Origin: Hymenochaete sp. R1
Lineage: Eukaryota; Basidiomycota; Agaricomycetes; Hymenochaetales; Hymenochaetaceae
Length of the DNA stretch: 64,000 bases
Direction: 5' to 3'
NCBI GenBank assembly: GCA_019400425.1
Contig: JAFREE010000001.1
Span: 124,001-188,000 of the forward strand
Part shown: positions 1 to 9,815 of the stretch, in pieces
Layout: the number at the start of each line of letters is the position of its first letter
Position numbering within the stretch: the first letter of the stretch is position 1
The notes under the pieces: model-generated
Told to the model about the DNA's origin: nothing
Database searches by the model: none
The model's input: only the letters and a program-made list of their open reading frames with translations
Translations under genes and position numbers: made by a program

Positions 1-49
1 TCTTCCACCTTCTCCTCATAGCATTCTCTCTTTTGTGTAACTGCTCAAG

Positions 50-2646
50 ATGGCCACTTCTGCTGTGCGGACGCCTTCGACTCGACGTCCTTCTGATTCA
101 CGCTCAGCGCTTTCTTCCAACAACACGTCTATTTCTCGAGGTGCGACAGCACGCTCGGCTGTGTCCCCTAAAGTCACTGCCTCGCTTAATGGCAGACGGG
201 GGTCTGTTGCCTCGAAGCAGTCGTCAATAGCATCGAATGCAGAGGCTTCGGAAGCTTCGAATGCAGGTTTGGCGGAGGCTTTGAAGAAAGAAACAGAAGA
301 GAAAGAAGGGGTTCGTTCGTGTACGCTTCTTTACTTGATAAGCGCACTAACTAGAGTTCGTTTAGCTTCTTATACAACTTCAAAATAAGGATCAAAGCCT
401 TTCTGAACTTTCGGCCGAGAATACCAAACTTGCTAATACCCTCACTACTGCCGAAACACGTCTCACCGAGCTGTACTCGGATCAAGCTCGTATCGAGGAA
501 GAAACGGTGGCAAGATTAGACCTTGTTGATCGACTCAGGGCACAAGTTCAGGAAGTCGAGAGAGAGAAGCGCGAACTATTTAGACGATATAATGAGCAGG
601 TAAGCCTCCTTTGTTGCGTTCAATGCGGTATTTTGATCGCAAATATAGACGGCGACTTTTGATGCGGAGCGACAATCATTCTACGACAATGAGCAACATC
701 TCAAATCAAGGATACAGTCGTTAGTGCAGGCGCGCAAAACATTGGAAACAACGTTGTCTTCCAAAGCGTCCGTTCAGACATTCTCGGACATGAAGATTTC
801 CTACAATTCGAAAGATACCATAACAGAAGAGGAAGGTATGGAATCGGATCTGGAGGGAGAGCGTAAGGGGCAAGTCCACCATATCCCTATCAAGGTTGAA
901 AGCGATATTATTGAAGAAGCTTCCGAGCCACCGGAGATAACTTCGCTACGTTTAGAACTATCGACACTTTCCACCTCATATTCCTCACTTCAAAACACCG
1001 TTCAGCATCTATCGTCTCAGCTATTAGACCTCAAACGCGTCAATAGTCAGCTTCAGGACGAGAACGAGAGCTACAACATTCTTCTACGAGAGAAGACGCT
1101 GACGGGTCAATTCAACATTATGAAGTCTGTCAGTACCAGAAATGTTGATGAAGGTTCGGAAGAGGAGTATGATGAAGAAGATGATATGGGATACGATCTC
1201 GATGATGATTCTCACTCTTCTCGAGAACGGACGCCTTTGGAACCTGTGGATGAGCTTTCAGAGGACGAGGATTCTCAGCTGTATGGAGAACTGGAACAAG
1301 AAACCCTCGTGCAAGATGACTCCGGCTCGTTTTCCTCTGGGGGAGTCCGCGAACAGGGCCGACGTTCTGGTCGTGGGGGCAAGCGGGGTACCAAATCGCG
1401 TTCTCCTCCGCCAAAAGGCGAATCTCTCGCAGGACTCCCGGTTGCGGGTCCTGGTTTGGATCTTGCTGCTGAATTGGGACGTGCAGAGAACTCAATACCA
1501 TTTGAAGGTACCGGCGATATCGTTGGTAATAGGGAGCGTTCTGGTTCACATGCGAAGAGCAAAAAGGCCAAGCGTCAATCTATCGACCGCAAGACGAATG
1601 ATGGCAAGGCGGATAATGGCGTGCCGATTGACGTCGACACGCTTCGCAGCGAAGTTAAATCGCTCAAAGACGCGAACAAAGCGTTGTCCCTATACGCTTC
1701 GAAGATCATCGACCGAATTATTGCTCAGGAGGGCTTTGAACACGTTCTTGCTGCGGACTACGAGAAGCCTATGCCATCACCGACAAAGAAACAGGATGAC
1801 AAGAAGCCAAGCGCTGAAGATATGTCAAAGCGTAAGCAGAGGCCCCAGAGTGCAATCTTTGGCCTTGGATTCACGACGTCCGAACCCGGCCCGGAATCAA
1901 GCACTGCAGCCGCACCCCCTATTCAAAAGGCTGCTTCAAATGCTGAGAATATGCTCGCTGTTCCAACCGATAAAACGGCTACATCACGGACACAACGGCG
2001 GTCGTTGTCTTTCGATTGGAGAGGGTTTTCTATGTTCGGTGGAGGGGAGAAAAAGCCGGAGCAGAATCCGAATCTGCGACCACTAAATTTACGCCCTGGT
2101 ACCTCGTCCGTGGTAGGTCGTAAACTGGATCTACCCGAGGATGATGAAGACAGGAGGGAGCGTGAGCGGCTACATGCAACAATGAAGTTAATGGGTATCG
2201 ACAAACCTTTAACCGCAACACCACCTTCGCCTGCCTTCGGCACTCCTTCGTCATTCGCCAGCTCACCCAACGTTACTCCGAACCTTCAATCGGATACATC
2301 AAGCCCGAAACCATCTCAATCACGTTTTACTTTCTTCCGCTCCCGCTCGAACACGTCGGACGCATCGCTCAACGGATCTAAGCCTAATTTGACGACAGAA
2401 GCCCTGGAGCGCCGCGAGGCTGAAACGACCCTTGCAGCTTTGGATGAAAGGGAAAAACAATTGAGCATGGAAATCGCGAAGGGATCAAATGGTGGTTTTA
2501 CGGAGCTTCCAGCCCGTCGACAGCGCGGTGAAGGACGCAGCAAAAGGAGTGGAAAGAGCAGGGAGAGTGGAAGCGGGAGTACAGTATGGAGTGCCGGCAT
2601 GAGCACCCACATAGAGGAGAGCGGTGATGAGGGCGTTCGATCGTAA
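50..2646 (+). CDS. Coiled-coil, low-complexity protein of unknown function
   Basis: I do not recognise this family. The model has three coding exons: 50-310, then an intron ending at 365 (a CTAAC branch point lies about 15 nt before that acceptor; 389 is an alternative acceptor in the same frame), 366-599, an intron 600-648, and 649-2646. The product is about 830 residues. The N-terminus is Ser/Ala/Arg-rich and looks disordered. Residues around 75-210 form a heptad-like coiled coil rich in Glu, Lys, Leu and Gln. The rest is acidic and Ser/Pro-rich with scattered basic patches, plus a second helical stretch near the middle. There are no membrane segments or catalytic motifs. It is probably a cytosolic scaffold or trafficking-type coiled-coil protein, which is inference from composition only. 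The 3' end faces SLX9 convergently, about 290 bp away. Confidence 0.8.
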
Positions 2647-2936
2647 CTTTGACGATTACCGGTTTCTTCGAAGCTGATGTTATGATGATGTTTTTTATGA
2701 CTCTTGACGGATTATTTCTCGCGTGACGACACACCCTTCATGCATGGTAGAGAAGGCGGGTGTTCGTGGACGTTTGCTTACGACTCGTGATTGCTTTTAT
2801 TTCTCGTTGTACAAACTGAAATGCTTCCTGTGGAATTATGATACATTCGATAATGTTAATACATGACTGCCCTCGAGTCCTAGAATTCAATTCATGATGA
2901 TAATGAAGGAATGCCGACAATGTTTCGTGTGTAGAA

Positions 2937-3773
2937 TTAGTGCCTCAGAAGCGTGTTCTGTGCGTGCGTCCGAAGAGCATGGAATGGGTTCTTTGAAAAT
3001 TCCGGTGTAGCCAGAAGAAGAGGCTGGCGAAGTTTTTCCGTTCTCCTGGATACATGATCTCAACATTTCTTCCAGCCTGCTTTGCAATACCACTTACAAA
3101 ACATCCATTCGTTGCTTGTTAGATAAGGTGGATGCCTTCCCTTCTCCTATAATTCCCTGTTTTGTTCTTATCCGAGGCTTTGAGAAATCAGATTTTCCGA
3201 TGTCCATGTCATCCGATGTTTTTGAGTTTGCCTTCGTTTCCCCAGGAAGCTCTTCTTCAGCATAGCCATCGAAAGTTGGAAGAGAAGAAACGATATCTTC
3301 AAGGTTGCTCGAAAGTTGCTCTTTCGCCTTCCGCTTCAGTCTTCGTGCATGAGACTTCGAGTACGGTGTTTGGGAAGACTGTAGCCCTATAACATACTAT
3401 CATTAAGCACGTCGATTGAAAAAAAGGTTCTATCTTGACTGAATACTTTTCATTAAAGCCTCGTGCTTGGCGTTCTGCTTCTCTTTCTTTGTTATTTCGT
3501 TCTTGCTCGGTACAGTCATGGATTCCAAGATGTTCTCCGCCTTTGGGCGACCTATCAGAGCGGCATAAACCGATATATACGGGTCGCTGACTCACTGGCA
3601 GTCCAACCTGAGACCCGACCTCGACATGTTCTGGGTTGTTTCCAACATGAAACTGTCGCTTGTCCATTCGAGCTGATTGAACATGAGTGCCAACGCGTAT
3701 TCGTTTGTCTTTGGGCTTGAAACAGTCAATTAATACATTAGATATTTATAGATCGATGATGCAGATTCACCAT
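2937..3773 (-). CDS. SLX9: SLX9-like ribosome biogenesis protein
   Basis: SLX9 family proteins act in pre-40S ribosome maturation and export. No single frame shows this gene, so I rebuilt it from five coding exons: 3773-3771, 3715-3596, 3540-3447, 3386-3098 and 3045-2937. The four introns are 52-60 nt and all phases agree, giving about 205 residues. Family hallmarks seen in the translation are a KKEKQ...HEALMKRL helix near residue 60, the basic block SKSHARRLKRKAKEQL near residue 85, then GEGKA..LSNKQR, and a C-terminus with PEFSKNPF and RTHAQNTLLRH ending at the stop. The initiator ATG is a three-nucleotide coding exon followed directly by a GTGAAT donor. The gene is divergent from XRCC2 across 223 bp. 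The alternative donor for intron 2 (after codon GSQ) keeps the same frame, so that junction could shift. Confidence 0.82.
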
Positions 3774-3996
3774 TTTCGCAGCGCGACTGAGACAGTATTG
3801 GTATGTTAAAAGTTCAAGAAGAACCTGAGCTGAGTTCAATGAATATTAATGTGATAATTTATTGTTCGCACGACCACGTGCCCGAGTTCTGGATATAAAT
3901 AGGCCTCCAAGTCCTGCCTTTCCTCCTTCAAATCTCCCTTCAAATTTCTTCACTGTGCCATAATCGACTCAACCCGAGTCTGTTATCAGGGAAAAC
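3774..3996. promoter_or_regulatory. Divergent promoter of SLX9 and XRCC2
   Basis: This short stretch separates two start codons pointing away from each other. A TATAAAT box lies at 3894-3900, about 100 bp upstream of the XRCC2 ATG. A CACGTG E-box lies at 3875-3880 inside the 12-mer CACGACCACGTG (3869-3880). The same 12-mer recurs in the EF-Tu/PEX14 divergent promoter. That it is functional is inference. Confidence 0.5.
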
Positions 3997-5199
3997 ATGC
4001 TCGAAAATGAGTACAAGACTGCTTCCGAGATGCTTGCCGAAACTGGCTTTGAGACCGCTGCTGAGGTGTGTACTCTGATGTCAAACAATGCAGTGTTCCT
4101 AATGTTTACCTTAAGCTGCTCAGCACAGTGTTATACCAAAGTAAATTGCGAGGAAATTCTCCAGTAGAGTGAACTAAATGTATATGATCTAGCATCTCCT
4201 CCCGGATCTTTTGATATCCCTTCTCTGGACCTCCTTTTTCATAAAGCCGCCCCTTCCCATGCCCCTTCGACCTCTTCCCTCAACCGTGGCGATGTCCTTG
4301 AAATACAAGGTCCTGCGGCGTCCGGGAAGACATGGTTGATGTACCAATTAACCATAAGCTGCATTCTTCCCTATCAAATCCCTTCTTCATCCGGTCCAGG
4401 ACCCCCGCCGCATTCAATCCGGCTAAATGGCTGGGGAAAATACGCTGTCATATTCGATACTGACGGACGCTGGTGCATACGTCGGTTGACTACACTTTTG
4501 CGAAGAAGACTGATCAGAGTTATGGATGAGCAGTCAGTGGATTTTCCGATTCAAAACATCGTGGAAGAAGCCTTGGCGAGGGTCTATGTCTTCCGTCCAA
4601 CGTCGACTACTTCGTTGGTAGCAACTATCCAACGATTACCACACTACCTTGCGGAACACAAACCATCAGAAGAAATAGGTCTACTAGTAGTTGATTCCAT
4701 CAGCTCGTTCTTTTTTGTCGACAAACACGACGCGGAACAATGGCGTATAATGGGCTCAGGTAGCAGAAATCTCATCGACCCTCTGAGTCGTGTACTATTT
4801 GCATTGCAGGAATTCAGACTGACGCACGGACCTGTGGTAGCTTTTACGAACTGGGCTCTCACGGAGGCCCCAAATAGAGGTACGCCAGCGCAGAGCTTTC
4901 AAGAAGGCCATCAAGGGGGTTCCAATTCCTCGAAACCGATATACAGGCAACATCTCTTTCCCTTCCCTTCCCCCTTTGAGACCCCTCCGCGTACGATGCT
5001 TAATGCAGAACGCATGCCCCCCATTACACACAATATATATCTTCACTCGCGACATGATTTAATAATCCACCAAAATGTTGACACAGGTGGAGACACGAAT
5101 CTAGGATCACCCTCCAGTTCTAGCAATGACAGAATCGTAGGCACTTTCAGAACCACGGATATAGAGGAAGATTTTGCAATAGAAATCGAAAGATATTAA
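3997..5199 (+). CDS. XRCC2: XRCC2-like RecA/Rad51 paralogue
   Basis: XRCC2 is a Rad51 paralogue that supports homologous recombination repair in the nucleus. The sequence shows a Walker A P-loop GPAASGKT directly after a GDVLEIQ strand and followed by MYQLTISCILP, which is very close to the animal XRCC2 arrangement. Next come a VIFDTDGRW strand and a Walker B-type LLVVDSISSFFF segment. The product is about 359 residues against about 280 in human, with a Ser-rich, poorly conserved C-terminal extension. The P-loop exon runs 4193-5199 without a further obvious intron. The first exon starts at ATG 3997. To reach the P-loop frame the intron must leave phase 1, which fits a GTACTC donor at 4070 and an acceptor ending at 4192. 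The stronger-looking GTGTGT at 4066 would be out of frame. The N-terminal 25 residues are therefore less certain than the rest. Its 3' end converges on the F-box gene 81 bp away. Confidence 0.8.
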
Positions 5200-5280
5200 C
5201 AACCAGTTGCCAATACTATTCAGTTGCGAAGAAATCTTCACTTTCTATTTGCTTTATGCCGTGTCTAAAATGAATAAGCG

Positions 5281-7856
5281 TTAGTTCTCAGACCGGATCT
5301 GGTGGAAGGTTATTATGACCTGGCTAAGGCATGGCACTTCATGCCGTGAAAAGTCATAGTTTTCGATATCTTCGCAGAGGTCAGCTGAAACAGATGTTAG
5401 TATCTTGAAACTTCCTGAAATCACCATGAAGCAACTTACGCTTTGGTCCCCGCAATGTCGACAAGCGTAAATGGAACGATTCGCCATACGTATTGCACTA
5501 CGAGATTTTCGCGATAGTCTTGAGCATAGTTCCCAGTCCACGGGACGAAACTTCGTGACGTCAACTGCTTCAACTTTGAGCTCCATATCATCATGACGAT
5601 GGCAATGTTGGCACTTGACACGGAAGGTTAGCTGGAGCTGGAGGGTACCAAGTATCGAGTCGGCTCCACGTACCATGGCTTCTATACTCAACGGGATTTT
5701 GCCGTTACATTCTGCGGAAAGGCAGAATATTCCCGTCTCGGAGAACAAAGTGTTCAGTGTTGCTAATGATGAGTATATGATCCCCAGATGGGAAGTGGCA
5801 GCAAGTAGTTTGTGTATCACGATTATTGCCTAGAAAAAGTCAACACTTGTTTCAGTGACTTTGAGTGCTACGTACCTTCTCGTCGGCTCTAAATTGTTCT
5901 ACGGCCCAAGTCTCGCCTTTGCTTGCGTACGGACATCGATGTTGGCAAGCTTGGACAAACGTAAGAGACAAAGCCGCACGGCCTCTCTTCAGACAACGAA
6001 TGCAATTGAAGCGAGCGGTGATTTGATCAAGAGGATGAGCATCATGACTTGTCACGGTCATAGAGGGAGGGCTTCCAAGTAATTTTATGAACGTCTCTTT
6101 CGTTCTTTCTCTCCAGGTCGATATTCCTTCAGTAATGAGCTCCTGAACCAACTTTTCGCCTAGTCGTTTCTGAAATCTGTAAAGAGTGGGCTCTTTATCC
6201 TCTCTTAGCTTTTTGATGATGGAGAGCGTATAAAATGTCTCGAAGAGAGGGAAAGCAGCACTAGATGCGTTGCCGGCCATTGTTTCCTTGTACCGGGATT
6301 CTATGGCAAAGTGAGCGCCTTCGAGAGTGTGGAGTATTCCTTTCTGAACTTTATGGGTTTCGGCGAGTTTACGTCTCGACGCCAGAGTCGTGACCTCACG
6401 TTCAATCACCTCGCTTGATTTGTTGAGATCTTAAATATACAGTAAGCGTCAAATGGCGAGGGACGTGGATTGTTCAGTAGCTACCATCTATGGTGATTAC
6501 TGTCTGCATCCGCTTCGCATCTTTCAACATCGCAGTGCATGAAGGTGCAGACAAGATATCCCGGGGACTCCACACCTTCAACCTCGCATAATACACGATT
6601 CTGCATGGATCGAAGGGCTATGAGGAATTAACTTCTAACATTAGCCAACGACTCACGAGGACATGCTTTCTGTCAGTCTGGATGCGGCGAGCTGCTTTTG
6701 ACGCTGGTTGTCTAGACTCAAACGTCTGAAAAACTGAGTCGAAAGTCGAATCGGTGCACGGAATTCAAATGATCAGAACGAGAGAAACACAGAGGAGGGG
6801 GTGAGTTACACTTACGAAATGAAGTTCCTGCCTTTGGTCATCGCTCCACCCTCGAGCCTACAACTCGTTAAGTGCGACATCAAAGAGTGTCGCCTTTAAC
6901 TCACCTTTATGAAGTCTGCTTGTTCTGCTTGGCTCACCGGTCCGTTGCCATCGCACTTAGTAAGCATCTTCAATGCTTCAAGTGCACGGTCAAAATCATC
7001 TGTCCGACAAAATCGGAGGTCTGAATCAACATATTAAACAACCCATTCGGACACGAGAAGTTCAAGACCCACTTGAATGTATCCCACGGACTAATCATCC
7101 CAATGGGAGAAATTGTATTAGACTTGTTATAAAAAGAGGAAGTATGCGCTCCTCACTGTCAGTTTCTGTGCTAGGGACGAAATATGAAACGAATTGGTAG
7201 CATGTCATGCCTGCATAAGAGTATTCGGGTACGTTCCCCAAGCGTTTCAGAATATTCTGGCCATTGTTTCTATAATTTAACAGTCAGAAAGCATACAGGA
7301 AGGCATATAAGAATCTGAGACACAGTAACATACGTAGCTAAGGCTTCTGTACATGACTGTAGCATATATAGTCAGCTTTAGAGATCGCTTCCTGAAAGCA
7401 AGGCGAACCTTGCCGCATGATCGAAGACGAAGTGCGAAAGAGACATATGGTTCTTCCGTGTACCTTCCACACGCCTTCGAAACAGGATAAGTTTCTAACA
7501 GGAAATGGGGTGGAAGGTATGAGACTCGCCTCACAGATCCCTCCGTCATAGAGAAATGAAGCGTATGAAGCTTCAGAGAAGTACTTGGGGAGGTCATGAG
7601 GCTCCCGAACCGCCTTCCAAATATAGTCCGAGTGAGGATTGCGAACAAGAAACCTGCAGAGGAGTTTGCTGCACCTGGCAACTGCAAGTATTTCTTTTGT
7701 GAAAGTCCTTGACAAAATATCTCCTAAAATCTCTAAAGGCAGTGTAGAAAAGAGGTCTCTACGTTCTTGCGCTGGCGCATTAGGTTCTGTAGGGCCGTTG
7801 GGCTCAATCTTCCGCTTCTTGTGAGCCAACTTTCTACGTTTGCTCGAGGACGGCAT
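5281..7856 (-). CDS. F-box protein with Cys-rich cluster
   Basis: This is likely a substrate adaptor of an SCF ubiquitin ligase. An F-box lies at about residues 35-75 (FSTLPLEILGDIL ... AVARCSKLLCRFL), after a basic Lys/Arg N-terminus. It is followed by the CEACGRYT ... SFALRLRSCGKSC cysteine cluster common to large basidiomycete F-box families. A second set of Cys/His pairs occurs in the C-terminal third (FNCIRCLKRG, CQHCHRHDD, ACRHCGDQ). The gene has roughly twelve exons. The first ones are 7856-7530, 7474-7409, 7356-7334 (23 nt), 7269-7157, possibly 7090-7073 (18 nt), 7020-6905 and 6857-6816. The first intron, 7529-7475, uses GC-AG ends; only this removal restores the Cys motif. The substrate is unknown. 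C-terminal exon boundaries near 5395-5440 are approximate. The gene is divergent from the epimerase gene across 264 bp. Confidence 0.75.
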
Positions 7857-8120
7857 TAGTGGGGAGTAGGTCTCGTGGCGTTAAAGTGAAAGTGAGATTT
7901 TAGACTGTGAGCGTCGGAGTAAAAGTTAGGTCAGGTTAGATTGTTGGACCTGTCGGGACAGGGCGTGTGTCGCACAAGAGCTGCAGGTCCGACAAACACG
8001 TTAGTCGATCGTTGCCTAATCAAGAAAGTGCATACAAAGAACTTACTCGCCAGCTCAACACATCTCACACAGAAACCAGTAGCAAGGTACCCAACTCCCG
8101 CCTGCAACCCAATAACCAAA

Positions 8121-9226
8121 ATGCCTGAGGCAATCATCTCTCCTTCTGTGCTAGCTTCCAATTTCGGGCAGCTTAGCGCAGAATGTAAGCGGATGATGGA
8201 TGGGGGAGCAGAATGGCTACATATGGGTGAGTTCTCGCACATTGAAGCCATCTCTGAGCAAGTTGTGATAATAGATATGTACAGATGTCATGGATGGGTG
8301 AACCGCTTCATCACCCCTACGACATACTCTTTCGCTAATATCGCTCCCCAGACACTTTGTGCCGAACATTACAATGGGTTCGTCTCGTCCCCCTTATCAA
8401 TGCGCAGCCGCCCATGCACTAACGCTTTGGACTCCATAGGAGCACCCATTTTAACGTGCGTCTACAAAGATATTCCCGATATCTTCATGGACTGCCACAT
8501 GATGGTATCAGAGCCTGAAAAAGTGGGTAGAACCGCCTCTCTTGGACCTCGAGTCCTTACGAGCATCCTTTCAGTGGGTTGAGGACATTGCGAAAGCGGG
8601 AGGGTCGCTATACTGTTTCCACTTAGAAGCAAGTGGTACGTTATATTCTCAGTTTCAGCTAGGACAATAGGCTTATCAATTTTTTTTAGCCGCACCCATA
8701 CCTTTGATACAAAAAATCCATGAACAAGGAATGAAAGCTGGTGTCGCTATCTCTCCTGACACGCCTTCCACCGCCGTCACAGACGAGGTTGGGAACACTG
8801 CTGACATGATACTGGTCATGACCGTATATCCAGGTTCGTTCTTCGTCTCAGTTTCGCAAGCTATCATTATGCCAGAAGTATTAATTACGAACGCAGGGAG
8901 GGGAGGCCAGAAATTCATCGAACGTTGCGTGCCCAAGGTTGCTGAGCTGCGCGCTCGTTTCCCAGAGAAGAACATAGAAGTTGATGGGGGCGTCGGCCCA
9001 GCGACTGTCGGGCAGTGCGCAGATGCAGGTCAGTCATATATACTTCGCCCGGAGGGTGTTATCCATGCAAGCGTTGACCACTATCATAGGGAGTAACGTT
9101 ATCGTGGCTGGGACTGCCATCTTCGGTGCTCAGAACCCCGAGGGCGTTATCACGGCTCTCAAGTCAGCAGTGAATGAGGCGCAAGCAAGGATTGCCGCAG
9201 CACGAGAGTCGAAGGCTGCATCATAA
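8121..9226 (+). CDS. RPE1: Ribulose-phosphate 3-epimerase
   Basis: It interconverts ribulose 5-phosphate and xylulose 5-phosphate in the cytosolic pentose phosphate pathway. Eight exons join in phase to a complete TIM-barrel enzyme of about 235 residues. Visible family motifs are the N-terminal SPSVLASNF, the metal-ligand segment LHMDVMDGHFVPN, DCHMMV, the central HLEA, MTVYPGRGGQKF, the EVDGGVGP Asp-Gly-Gly motif and the C-terminal phosphate-binding AGTAIFG. Two exons are very small: 8285-8297 (13 nt, coding most of DVMDG) and 8352-8377 (26 nt). The start is the ATG just before PEAIISPSVLASNF, the usual N-terminus. Nothing in the enzyme looks broken. Confidence 0.97.
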
Positions 9227-9815
9227 GTAGAGAGGCAATCCCATCGTCGGTGAATTCTTATGTTTATATTTGGGTGCAAGTGGACAATGAATAAGAGACA
9301 AAGGAGCAAATGTACAGGAAGGAAGCAAGTGAGAGAGGAAAAAGGAAACGAAAGCACAAGACTAGCATCCCACAGTCTGATAAAAGAAAAGGAAATTACG
9401 TATTGCAATTAAGAAATGTTGAACCTATCCTTGAAGTCAACGACCTGTGAAGCGTTTAACATGACTCTCACGCTACCATCGACCTTGAAGGTAATTCCGT
9501 ACAAGAACATAGGGACATGATAAAGATAAAGTAAGATCGAGCTTGAAACTCCATCCATAGTGAAGTTTATGATGACCGTGAAGTGATAAGAAAACCAAGT
9601 CAACACCGCTTCAGACATTTCTGCCACAGCATTTCAGATGATACGCCCCACTTTAGCTCACTGACACTCTGGTCTTACTAGTGAGCATTCACCTGCCGCT
9701 TTGAGTCCGATCCATCTGAAGAAACATAGAAAGGAATGGAATAGATAGGAAAGGAAGAAAAAAAGCACATAGAGCAAAGAGCACAGGAAGTTAGTAGATA
9801 AACCAATCCACCTTT
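9227..9815. other. Intergenic between epimerase and glycosyltransferase genes
   Basis: These are two convergent 3' ends. The only candidate is a minus-strand ORF ending at 9409. It can start at ATG 9618 (about 69 residues, hydrophobic, no recognised family). It can also be extended upstream in phase by a spliced exon ending near 9693, with a GTGAAT donor and a GGCAG acceptor. I do not call it as a gene because there is no homology cue and no convincing start for the spliced form. Confidence 0.4.

Noticed and set aside
50..834. Sec2-type Rab exchange factor identity for the first gene
   Set aside because: The coiled coil is suggestive, but the characteristic Sec2 core motif is not visible, so I left the product unnamed.
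1130..2734. Several ORFs opposite or out of frame with the first gene
   Set aside because: They overlap a long exon with coherent low-complexity and coiled-coil content, start at non-ATG codons or lack motifs, and are shadows.
3299..3667. 122-codon minus ORF read as a gene of its own
   Set aside because: It is the unspliced reading through SLX9 exons 2-4; after intron removal the frame changes and gives the SLX9 family sequence.
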